DNA of 64,000 nt. Origin: Macrosoma leucophasiata (lineage: Eukaryota > Arthropoda > Insecta > Lepidoptera > Hedylidae). Shown here piece after piece: positions 53,586 through 63,471 of the stretch. The stretch is from contig JAWQUS010000004.1 in NCBI GenBank assembly GCA_036365455.1, positions 1,495,501 through 1,559,500 on the forward strand. The letters run 5' to 3'. The notes below the pieces were generated by a model. It saw only the letters and a list, made by a program, of their open reading frames with translations, had not been told where the DNA came from and did no database searches. A program made the translations under genes and the position numbers. Every line of letters begins with the position of its first letter. The stretch's first letter is position 1.

Positions 53586-54923
53586 AGATGCGTTTAAACA
53601 TAATTTTAGAATCTTTTGACGTAATTTACGCCTATGTTCCCCGATAGGATAATGAGAAGTAAGTGCATGCATTCAAGCATACATGCAAACATCCACGATT
53701 TGTTCCTTACATATGAAGGCGTCGGGCAGTGTAACAGAGTGCAGTCAGTCAACCGAACAATGGCGGTCAAACGATTCCAATAGGAATGGTTCTTGAATGG
53801 TTTACTATCCGCGTAGGTAGTAAATATAGCTACGCGGGATGGGCAGCAGCGTCCCGCGATCGGAGTTTGGTAATGTACCCGGAGATGGCAATAGGCTCAC
53901 CGCTTAGGCGTCACCTATAAGGTTATCATCACTCCAGCTAAAAATCGCTTAGGTACTGCTAGACAAACCTGTAGTATTTACTGTGTGTCTATCTAGTGTT
54001 GGAGGTGTGGAGGTTAATAGGGTAAATTCACAGAAAGAGAGTTGCTGTTACACGTATATTAATTGACCGACCAGAGTGCCAGTCACAACGAGACTGGCTT
54101 CGTCTGATACATCACAATAGGTATGATACGATATACGAGTAGGTAAGTGCCGTTTACACTACACTTACAGTAAGATGACATTTACATTGTCCGTTACATC
54201 ATCCCCCCTTACAAAAAATACAGTGGGTGCGTCATTAGGGGGCTATGCCATAACCAGGGCCATAATTATTATACGTATACATACATAATAATATGCATTT
54301 AGTAAAAAGCGGTTATTTTTATGTTACAAACAGCCACTCCAATTTTAGTTATTTGTATAGATTATGCGATTATGCCATAATCGCCACGAATGGCAGGCGG
54401 ATTGGAGATCGCTGTGGCAGTAGACTTATCGCGGGATGTTGCTGCACATCCCTTGTTATTATATGTATTAACTACTAGGCTATTGAAATTGACCGCCATG
54501 CCATTGACGGAGTGTCCGCGGTGTGACGTACCGACACCTTTGTCACAGTTCATGTTTGTACTGTGCCTTCGTTCTGGATTCTCATCTGGATCGTATATTA
54601 TTAATGTTGTTGGCCATGGCGACCGCAAAACTTTTACAAACCCACGCCCGATTCGTTTGTAGCAAGTACCAAGGCTAACAAAACAGTGATTGTGGTACAC
54701 AGCACCATTACACAGGTCGTAAAGACAGTAATAAATTTTAACGATGTATCTTTCCAAACGGGTCAAGGGTTACTAATGTATCAGTATTATAGTTTATTGA
54801 TTTATTTCTCGTAGTTCGATTGAGAGTTGGAATCTGCGGTCGAAATTAAGTTAAGTATTCTTCATTGAGATGTAAAAATATGAATTTATATCAATGCTGT
54901 TGAAATTAAGTTATTAGTAAGAA
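53586..54923. other. REP-Q fragments, SINE-B scrap and unassigned DNA
   Basis: 53770-53862 and 54360-54480 are REP-Q pieces (gcgggatgggcagcagcgtc; cgccacgaatggcaggcgga). 53866-53930 is a SINE-B scrap (gagtttggtaatgtacccgg). Open frames at 54362-54766 run through REP-Q and are not gene-like. Confidence 0.45.
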
Positions 54924-55204
54924 TGACTGGCGGTGGAGCTCCAGTGACAGAGCTCGCGGGCGTAGGCACCACGAATTACCTAATATACTTGCCGCTAAAT
55001 GGTAGCGTTCAGCACTATCGTGTTCCGGCAAGGTGATAATGTAGGATCCTGTAATTTCCGGCACAGAGCCATAACATCTTAAGCCTCACGAGTGGTCATC
55101 TGCATTTTGACCATGGTCTTTGTGTGGGTCTATAGGCTGCAGTCATCACTTAACATCAATGTGAACTGCATGCTTGTTTACCGCTTCTATTACATAAAAA
55201 AAAA
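54924..55204 (+). repeat. REP-A copy, full length
   Basis: Complete plus-strand copy with several small deletions (accacgaattacct; gtggtcatctgca) and an A-tail. Confidence 0.85.
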
Positions 55205-55696
55205 TTGAGGTACAGTTAGAGAAACCATTGCCTCACGATAAGATGACTTTCGCGAATAAACAGATCGCAACATTGCAACAAGGTGTATTGAAAGTAATAT
55301 GATTGCTTCATTATCGGTGTAGGAAGCTGTCGCATGGAATATCTATACTTATTAACTTGTCTTCCGACGCGAGATTAATTTAATGAATTGTCATAGAAGT
55401 AACAGAATGCGATAGCTCGAAAGTTGTAGGATCATTTAGTTTCCTTACCCAAGCTTTTCTCAGGTTTTACACAAGTTTCACTATTATTGACTGTTAATAA
55501 TATCAAGCCTCTCATCGCTGCAGTCGAGAGATGTCCACAGCTGGACAAAGCTTTCCCCAAACACACCCACAGTAGTGTTGTGCGTTGATGGAGGAGAATA
55601 TCCCATCATAGCCACGTTTGGCCTGCGGAATGACGATCGCAGTGGCGGTAGTATTATCCCGGGACGCCGCAGCCCATCCCGCGTTATTATATTTCT
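55205..55696. other. RTE scrap and REP-Q fragment
   Basis: 55523-55580 (agagatgtccacagctggac) is a decayed RTE 3' end like 5283-5345. 55605-55694 is REP-Q (tgacgatcgcagtggcggta, cccatcccgcgttattat). The rest is unassigned. Confidence 0.45.
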
Positions 55697-56052
55697 GGAC
55701 TGCCTCGTTGGCTCAGTGGTCGCAACCGCGATGGTGAAGCCTGGGGTCCTGGGTTCGATCCTCAGGTCAAAAAAATCTGTTATCGGGTTTTTTCTATGAG
55801 GAAATTCCCAGTAGTAGTCCGGAGTCTGGTCGTGCCTCGGAGAGCACGTAAAGCCGTCGGTCCTGCGGCCGATCTCTCTCTGGTCGTGTCGGACTGCCGT
55901 CCCATCGGGCTATAAGAGTGAGGGAATACAGAGTGCACCTGTGTTTACGCATACATTTGTGCACTGTAATATCTCCCGCGCAGTTGGCTAGTCTCCGTTG
56001 AGATTGGCCGCCGTGACCGAAATTCGGTGTGGAGGATTATTTATTATTATAT
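55697..56052 (+). repeat. SINE-D, full length (tRNA-derived)
   Basis: tRNA-like head tgcctcgttggctcagtggt with box B gggttcgatcctcag; body gtcgtgcctcggagagcacg, gtcgtgtcggactgccgtc, acagagtgcacctgtgttta; 3' end ggccgccgtgaccgaaattc then (tta)n tail. A common noctuid-type Lepidoptera SINE by recollection. The head shares the CTGCCTC start with SINE-B but the body differs. Confidence 0.8.
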
Positions 56053-56055
56053 TTA

Positions 56056-56323
56056 GTACTACTCTATTGGAATGGTTTCTACCCCAATAGTTCGGTTGGC
56101 TGCACTACCGGAAACATTCCAATGGGGCGGTAGTAAGTACAATAACTAAAGATGGCGATTATGGCATATTCCCCTTATGATGAGGCCTTGGTCCAGCATT
56201 GGACATCTTTCGACTAAAAAGATGCCGACGTCATCTTAATAATGGCAACCTATTATACGTCCCACGGCTGGGCACGAGTCTCTCCCTCTAGTGGGGAGTC
56301 CTCTTTGGGGGGAGGCCTGGAGC
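56056..56323 (-). repeat. REP-Q scrap and REP-N part 1
   Basis: 56056-56180 is REP-Q-like (ctattggaatggtttctacc, gatggcgattatggcat). 56240-56323 is inverted REP-N (gtcccacggctgggcacgag, ggaggcctggagc), interrupted at 56324 and resuming at 56598-56645. Confidence 0.6.
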
Positions 56324-56597
56324 CATAGAGCAACACGGGCCACCGGCCGCGGCGGACTGGAGGGGAGTAACCATAGCGTTTATTACCGATGCAAAACAGT
56401 CTGTCATTTTTGCGGGGAGAAATGCGTGCGACACACGCACACTATAAAAATCGTCTATTATTACGAAACTCACACCTTGACTTTAACAAAATACAGAAAC
56501 AATTTCACGCACACATTTAAACATCTAGGATTTGGGCTTGCACTTTGATAGAGGGGAAAGTCTGCATATGGCTACTCTCCTCCGGTGTTGCTCTATA
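56324..56597. mobile_element. hAT MITE (CATAGAGCAAC family) in REP-N
   Basis: Ends catagagcaacacggg and ccggtgttgctctata; perfect 8-bp duplication cctggagc at 56316-56323 and 56598-56605. Removing the element and one duplicate restores the REP-N text aggcctggagcttactcc seen at 16310 (inverted). 274 bp, no transposase. Confidence 0.9.
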
Positions 56598-56645
56598 CCT
56601 GGAGCTTACTCCACCACGCTGCTCCAATGCGGGTTGGTGAACGTC

Positions 56646-57210
56646 ATCGACGTTCATCATAAGAGACATCATCTTATTGTCTTAATAATACAGCCTTCTT
56701 ACTAATCAATGTGAACGATTGTGTTCCCGTGTAAAATGTGAAGCGCGAGCGTTTCTAGCATCGCATGTCTGCCAAGACGCGTTCTTCTCGAGTGGAGGGT
56801 AAACGCGGCAATTTCCGTCCGCACAAACGATCCCAGATTAGTAGCGGCTTCCTGTTTTAGTAGCACTCTATTTTTGGTTTAAATTAAAAGCTTTTGACTG
56901 GATTTCATCGTTATAGTAAGAGTTACCTTGAGTGCGATACAGATGAAGGTTACTTCTTTCTTTCTTTTTAAAGTGATAGGGACTTTAAAGGAGATTTTAC
57001 GAAGTTTTGGAGGCAACCCAAAAAATCACTTTTCACTGCATAATATCACTTCACTTTCCTACATCCATTATCGAATGCTTTATGATAAAAATTCCACCAT
57101 TTTTACACACAGAAACACGACTATACTTACACAAGTTTTGGCAATAATATTATTATCATGCTGCGACAAGCCTTGTCGGTTCCCGTCAAAACAACATAAC
57201 GGAACTTTTT
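56646..57210. other. Unassigned DNA
   Basis: No recognised element apart from gaagttttggaggcaacc near 57001-57018, shared with 37741-37758 and of unknown meaning. Confidence 0.4.
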
Positions 57211-57745
57211 TACGGGTGGTAGAGCTTCAGTGACGGAGCTCGTGGGCGTAGGCGCCACCGCATTACCTAATCTACTTGCCGCTAAATGATAGTGTTCAGC
57301 ACTATCGTGTTCCGGTTAAGTGGTAATTTACGGGCCTGTAATTTCCGGCATCGAAGCAAACGACCCGGTTAGTCCAGCGGTGCGAAACCACCGTTTGATT
57401 CGAAGGGTCGCGGGTTCGATCCCCGCACCGGAACAAATATTTGTATGGCCTACAGAAATTTGTTTCGGGTCTGGGTGTTTGTGTATGTGTTGTATGTGTA
57501 CAACGGCACCCACGGCACAGGTTTATACCTACTGTGGGGCTGTGAGTGTAAGCGTATTTTATTTATTTTATTATTTAAATAAATGATAAATACGCCCTGT
57601 AATTTTCGGTACCGAGGCAATACCTTAGGCCCCAGGAGTGGCAACGCATTTACACTGAAATCTAGTAGTTTCATGTAGATGTATATGGGCTACAGTATTA
57701 CTTACCATCAATGTGAACTGTACGCTTATTTGCCACTTCATGATT
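57211..57745 (+). repeat. REP-A copy split by SINE-C
   Basis: REP-A head and body at 57211-57357, SINE-C at 57358-57592, then REP-A resumes at 57593. About 27 bases at the junctions are present twice (57333-57359 and 57593-57619) with five differences. Confidence 0.8.
57358..57592 (+). repeat. SINE-C copy nested in REP-A
   Basis: Head aacgacccggttagtccagc, box B gcgggttcgatccccgcac, then atttgtatggcctacagaaa, gtgtacaacggcacccacgg and a (tttatt)n end. Full length. Confidence 0.83.
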
Positions 57746-57954
57746 AACGATGCCTAAAAGAAGAAAACTTATTGTGATTAACAATACCGAAGGAACCTAT
57801 AATCAAAATCAAATTGTCGCTTGGTTCAAGAGATTATACTCTAATTTCTGTCAGTTTACATTAGGTATACAGGTTGTACTTTTGTATTATATATTATTAT
57901 AGTATATTTAATGAATAACTTTTAACTTATCAAAGTTTCGCTGAAATCGACCAC

Positions 57955-58242
57955 TTGGCACACACCACAAGTCCAACACTTGCGAGATTCAAAGATTTTA
58001 AAAGAGAATTCTCAGATTGCACAATGTGTTCAGTATTCGTTGCCTCACTTGGCATTTTAATGACAGCAATCACGATAATGGCGGTCGATAATGGCGGTGT
58101 TAGAATAAAAAAAATGCCTGCAAAACGCTCTTGCAATGCCTCGGCCCCATTGATGTGTGTTTTCATTCGGCGCTGGAGACAATTTGACGAGCATCTGCAC
58201 TCATATCTGGCGGGCTTGTTGTACATCTTGTTTATTGTTTTT
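57955..58242. other. Region open on both strands, unassigned
   Basis: Plus strand 57955-58254 (about 99 codons, MCSVFVASLGILMTAITIMA is hydrophobic) and minus strand 57930-58259 (about 109 codons) are both open. A single-pass hydrophobic helix would be predicted on either. No family recognised; an acceptor-like tattgtttttag at 58237-58248 is in fact the end of the next repeat. Confidence 0.35.
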
Positions 58243-58842
58243 AGGGACCCGTAACTCAAAAGGAAAATGGAACCGTTTGATCACTGGTGCGTCTGTCCGT
58301 CTGACACTGCCAGTTTGCTCCGAAAGTACAGGCTGATTAATTTGAAATTTGGTAGACGCATGTAATTAATCAGTGGCTCAATCAAGTACGTTTACACGTA
58401 AATAAATGAAACGAAAATAAGAGAACACTTTTAGGGTATAAGTAAGATTATTTTTTAAGTTTTTTAATCAAAAAGGTATTTTGTATGACATATCAAATAA
58501 AGGCTCTTCGAGGAAAGAATCGAATGAATTGAAATGCCTATTTGAATTTTTACATTTTTATAAATTTATTAATCAATAGTTTCAAAGTTACTTACGAAAT
58601 AGGCTAAAATTTATCAATTCAATATAATCTATATCCAATACGGATAGCCCATCATCTACGAAAATACTGGGACTAAATTATAAATTTAAAAAATCCAGAA
58701 TTTACAAGAAAATAGAGGAAATAGAGATTAGAGGAAAACGTATGAGTAGTACCTATGAGTATTTAGTTGAACATAGGAAATCACACCATTGTACAAAATC
58801 CTGCGCACTCCGACTCGCACTAGGCCAATTTTTTTTCGCGGT
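58243..58842 (-). repeat. Decayed copy of the GGGTTCCGTA repeat
   Basis: Starts ttttagggacccgtaactca and ends cactccgactcgcactaggc: the reverse complement of 28197-28842 in outline, with tgcgtctgtccgtctgacac near the start. Heavily diverged interior. Confidence 0.6.
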
Positions 58843-59078
58843 CTGAACTGCGAACAAAAACTGGATAAGATACAATAAATACTGCTTCAGTGTCGTTAGT
58901 ACAAATTAGTTTTACTTCAGGCAGATTCTTTTAAAAGAGCCTAGGTACTTGTGACTCAATTGCTGTTATTAGGTAAGTAGGTAATGTTCGAGACATCATA
59001 TGCGACGAATTTTTTTTAATAACAATCTCGTTCTTTCTTTAGCCGTAGCCGTGTCAATTCCCATTTGTTGTTTTTATG

Positions 59079-59371
59079 CATAGAGCAACGCGGTCCACCG
59101 GTCGCGGCGGACTGGAGGGGAGTAGCCATAGCGTGTATTACCGATGCAAAATAGTCTGTAATTTTTTTCGGGGCGAAATGCGTGCGACACACACGCACAC
59201 TACAAAAATCGTCTATTACAACGAAACTCACACCTTGACTTTAACAAAATACAGAAACAATTTCACGCACACATTTAAACATCTAGGCGACAGGCGTTAG
59301 ATCATTTGGTCTTGTACTTTGACAGAGGGGAAAGCCTGCATATGGCTACTCCCCTCCTGTGTTGCTCTATG
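59079..59371. mobile_element. hAT MITE (CATAGAGCAAC family), best-preserved copy
   Basis: Ends catagagcaacgcgg and tgttgctctatg; perfect 8-bp duplication tttttatg at 59071-59078 and 59372-59379. The target is the tail of a REP-A copy (59372-59452). The uninterrupted interior gives the empty site for the mariner MITE in the 10-kb copy. Confidence 0.9.
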
Positions 59372-59452
59372 TTTTTATGTAATGATAGTGGTAAACAAGC
59401 ATGCAGTTCACATGAATGTTAATCTGCGGGCTATAGACTTCCCGTATCGGCT
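59372..59452 (-). repeat. REP-A fragment
   Basis: Minus-strand 3' end: ttatgtaatgatagtggtaa, acaagcatgcagttcacatg, gcgggctatagacttcc. Truncated. Confidence 0.7.
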
Positions 59453-59689
59453 TCCATCAGATCTTTTTTTTTTCTATTTTACCGTTCGCGTTTGATCCTG
59501 ATCACATTTCAACATTCCAACCACCAAAAATTTTTGAAGTTTTATGTTTGGAAAATTAATGTATCATGTGTCTGAAGGCACCAAAAGCAGGTGGGAGAAC
59601 TTTTCGCATCTGTAGCAGCCAAACAAGTAATTACTATAAATTAAATACGTATATAAAACAGACAATTTCGAAGTGATGGATGCGATCAG

Positions 59690-60497
59690 TCATTTTACTA
59701 TAGTTACTATAATAAATGTTAAAGTATGGATGTTTGTTTGTAGCTCAATCACGCTAAAGCGGCTGGAAGGATTGCGCTGAAATTTTGTACCTGTGTAAGG
59801 TAGAGTAGGTATATATGGCTGTAACATATGGGATACTTTTTCTTAGTGATGCGCCGAATAGTGGTTTCACCGAATAACCGAATACCGAATATTATTCGGT
59901 TTAACCTATACCGAACCGAATATTCGGCCGAATTATTCGGTTTACCATTTCATTGTTTTGCCGCGTAAATGCGGTTCTAACATGTTTGCTAAATAGCCGC
60001 GTCCAAGGATTCTAATATCTTTGGCCGCGTCTACACCGGACGCATACTCGGGCGAGGCAGCCTCGTGAGCGAAATACTTGTTCAGAGACCATGACAGTCA
60101 TTGTGGACGTGCATCAGGATTGTGCGGGCGCACGGTGCCTCGGCCGCCCATGCGCTGGTGGTAAAGCGCGCGAGCTCTAAGGCACCTCAGTGTGTGTGTG
60201 CGTTGAGGTTTCAAAATAAATGTTGATTTGTCAACACATTCTCATAGGATTTCTTTGGGTTATATAATAACATAAGAATTTTTATCTTCGAATATATTCG
60301 GCACCAAAACCGAATAATTCGGCCGAATACGAATAGTGGAAATGATGCCGAATATATAATATATATCTAATACCAACCGAACATTCGGCGCATCTCTACT
60401 TTTTATCCTGTTTTGAGGTTCATTAGGGCTATTTTTAAATAGATCTTCGAGATTGATACCTGACGTTCACGCGAACGAAGTCGCGGGTAAAAGCTAG
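59690..60497. mobile_element. Helitron-like element split by a hAT element
   Basis: Left part gtatggatgtttgtttgtag, agcggctggaaggattgcg; right part cctgacgttcacgcgaacga and terminus gcgggtaaaagctag|T. The hAT element at 59844-60398 lies inside. The left boundary is approximate. Confidence 0.6.
59844..60398. mobile_element. hAT-type element with CCGAATA subterminal repeats
   Basis: Inverted ends TAGTGATGCGCCGAATAG and complement of CATTCGGCGCATCTCTA; flanks ctttttct (59836-59843) and ctttttat (60399-60406) agree at 7 of 8. Both subterminal regions are packed with ccgaata/tattcgg words. The centre (60010-60185) is GC-rich (cgcatactcgggcgaggcag) and may be captured DNA. No transposase. Confidence 0.8.
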
Positions 60498-60498
60498 T

Positions 60499-61035
60499 AG
60501 GTATAAATAATGGTTGAAAGCAATGGGCGGAGTATATCTTCATTAGCCATAGAATAGGTTTCTGATTCAGAAACCACTAGTCTTCCTAGAAATCGACCAC
60601 GCCTGGTCTGATCTAGCATCTATATTTATTATTTTTTAATGATCGACCTTAATTACACTACGTCTTGGTTAATTGGTGACGCTTTCCTGACCGCCATCTT
60701 TTCTTATTACAATCATTATTTATTTCACGGTCGTATAATTTTATGGTTTAGTATTTGCTTAAGATTATGTTAAAAAAGTTTGGATTCTTCAGAATGTAAA
60801 AAAAAAAATACACCGCTAATTATAACGTACCTATATACTCCGGCCCCGGGCAAAATAACCGGCGAATCGTTAGTGTTTGTATGAAAAAAAAAATAGCAAA
60901 TATTTAAAAATCTCCGATGGCGGTACGAAGTTCGCCGGGTCCGCTGGTTTACAATTTTCTTTGATATTAAGAAAATGCAATTTAACTGAACAAAATCGTG
61001 ACGAATTAACAAAGAAAGATGAACGAACAAACTAA
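60499..61035. other. Unassigned DNA with Helitron and SINE-B scraps
   Basis: 60838-60885 (ccccgggcaaaataaccggc) recalls SINE-B; 60913-60950 (gcggtacgaagttcgccggg) recalls the Helitron end at 36490. The rest is AT-rich. Confidence 0.4.
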
Positions 61036-61178
61036 GCCTGGGTTGCACCACGATATTTGTTAAATTATTGTAACATTTCACGTCCCTCTCTAACTTTAAC
61101 AGATTTCTATAAGTTAGAGAAGGATGTGAAATGTTACAATAACTTTAACTTTTGCTAATATCTTGGTGCAACCCAGGC
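61036..61178. mobile_element. PIF/Harbinger-like MITE
   Basis: 143 bp, ends gcctgggttgcaccacg and ttggtgcaacccaggc, flanked by TAA on both sides (61033-61035 and 61179-61181). Terminal repeats are closer to perfect than in the 35857 copy. Confidence 0.8.
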
Positions 61179-62193
61179 TAACATTACAATTCATTGGGTA
61201 ATTAGAGGGTAATTGTAGACATTTTTACACTCTGAACAAAATGTCAGTGAACAATAAGTTTCTCTAATTCTTGACACTCGTTAGCTAAACAACGTTTTTA
61301 TGTAATAAAAGTCGGCGTAGGCTATTTACGCCTATATTTCCTTAAAGGGTAGTTTAGTATACGCCTATAATGAGGCAAATGAAGCAACTGTTGACGAGAG
61401 ATAAATTAAAGAACAAGGCAAAGAATTTAAGAAAAATAAACTGAGATCACATGACAATTCTAATTTATTTGACCTATATGTCTTGCTTCAACTGAGTTTA
61501 AAGAGAAGTCGAAGAAGAGTCGAATGAACCACGAAAAAGATTGGCCACTTTTAGAGAGCTTAAAAAGAGGAAGATGCTACCTACAGCAGATAGTATGAAT
61601 TTTAGGCAACTATGTACCGACTTAGAATTTTATAACTCAATCAAAAGGTGAATCACAACCGCATACAAATTAATTAGCAATTAAAAATGCATTATAGAAG
61701 ATCTTGGGAGCGTCACCCATAAATAAGTGATGATCTGTGAATGAGTGATCACTATACAATATCTAGCATGAATATGCATGAAACAAATGCATCAAGATAA
61801 TCAAGGTGAAGCTGATGGCATCGTTAGCGTTGACTTCCTCCTCATAAAATTATTGATTGATTAATACGATCGTACAGTTTTAATCGATGTTATTCAGATT
61901 AATTGAGTTCATTATCGATTTATTATTCAGTTTTGTAAAAATCAAATTAGATTCATGCATATGATTATTTGAATCCGGTTCGAAGGACCGATAGGAGTAA
62001 TATAAATAAGAAGATTTACTAGGCAGTTTTTTTGTTATGAAAATCGAGGAATTACGAATATTGAAACAGGTTCACATTGAATTAATACTGCAGATTGATT
62101 CCTTATCTACTCATACTTTTAAAGCCCTTAAAAATGTTTTCTCTACTGATCAGACTTTGACTCGAAAATATTATAAACAATTGAATCAGATTT
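61179..62193. other. AT-rich DNA, nothing recognised
   Basis: About 1 kb without members of the window's repeat families. The 64-codon plus-strand ORF at 62037-62231 runs into REP-A and is not gene-like. Confidence 0.45.
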
Positions 62194-62520
62194 TACTAGT
62201 AGTAGACCAGTGCCGGAGCCTAAGTGCGTAGGCACCACCGTATTACCTAATCTATCTTCCACCAAATGGTAGGATTCATCGTGTTACGATTAGATGGTAA
62301 CGTATCAATATGCAGATACGTTGCCACCTCTAAGGTCTAAGTTGTTTAGCCTTTGTGATAGTTATTACGAGACTAATAACTATCACAAAGGCTAAACAAC
62401 TTAGACCTTAGAGGTGGCAACGTATCTGCATATTGATCTCTGGTTTATGTATGGTCTATGAGCTGCAGTCGTCAGTTATCATCCGTGTGATCCACGCGCT
62501 AGTTTGTCACAATAGAAAAA
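62194..62520 (+). repeat. Old REP-A copy containing a perfect 64-bp fold-back
   Basis: Old-subfamily copy (gtgccggagcctaagtgcgt at the start, gagctgcagtcgtcagttat near the end). At 62305-62368 a segment appears inverted, then 6 bases cgagac, then the same segment forwards at 62375-62438, with no mismatch. Confidence 0.85.
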
Positions 62521-63148
62521 TACTATCGAAATAAATAATATGAACTTCGAGATAATCTCAAAGGAACCGGTCTCAATTAATAAAAGCTGCAGAACTTAGT
62601 ACGTTTATCTAAAAAAGATACTGATGCATTGAACACCAAATATGGCCTGACATCTCAAAAACCATTACATGAACAAGACAAACACCGTGAAATGTAACCC
62701 AATAAGCTCTGATAGTTATTTATGAGTTCGGGTTTGCATTATTTACTGCGGTGGGCCGAGAGTTATGGCCCGTATATTATCCTTTGCTATTGTTTGGAAA
62801 ATTTCCCTGATTAATGGGGCAAGGTCTTGACCACGGGCAAAATCGAGATGACGTATATCCCTCATCTTTCAAGTGACTTACGTTATTGAGGATTTATTTA
62901 GGGTTGCCAGTGTTTTGGGCATTTTCTCCCGGTAAAAGTAAATTTATAGATGAACCTGACAAATTATAATCATTGTCTATTTTCATTCGGTCATTTTAAA
63001 AACACTTCTACGTGATAGATACCGCCATTAACGTGGTTTTTATGTGGGTTCATCAGCTGAGTACAGGAAGGTAGTAAGGGTAAAGGAAGAAAAGGTTAAG
63101 AAACGTGATGTGAATACATCTAAAGTGCTCAAAGAATACATCATAGTG
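62521..63148. other. Unassigned DNA
   Basis: AT-rich, no recognised element. Confidence 0.4.
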
Positions 63149-63322
63149 ATGCCACCGCATTACATAATCTACCTGCCGTCAAATGGTTATGCCCAGCGCT
63201 TATGGTTTGCGGTCAGATAACTAATGTACGGATATTCTGTCCCAAGTCTTTTCTCGTCTCCAAATCATGAAGGCAAACAACATTGTGAAATGCATGCCTG
63301 TCTGCCACTTTCGTGGCATAAA
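63149..63322 (+). repeat. REP-A copy, decayed
   Basis: Traces gatgccaccgcattacataa, ctgccgtcaaatggttatg, gcctgtctgccactttcgtg and cataaaa; the middle is deleted. Confidence 0.55.
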
Positions 63323-63471
63323 AGCGATCTAAAGCATATAGAACACAGGTAATTTTGAAACATAAACACCTCAGGGCGTATTTTGTAACTCGGTAGCCGG
63401 TCGGTAGGTATAAATGTGAAAGGTTCTATCCAGCATATTGCTGCTTCCTAAAATGATAGCAACACATAATA

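Noticed and set aside
54362..54766. 134-codon minus-strand ORF as a host gene
   Set aside because: Crosses REP-Q text and ends without splice or domain support.
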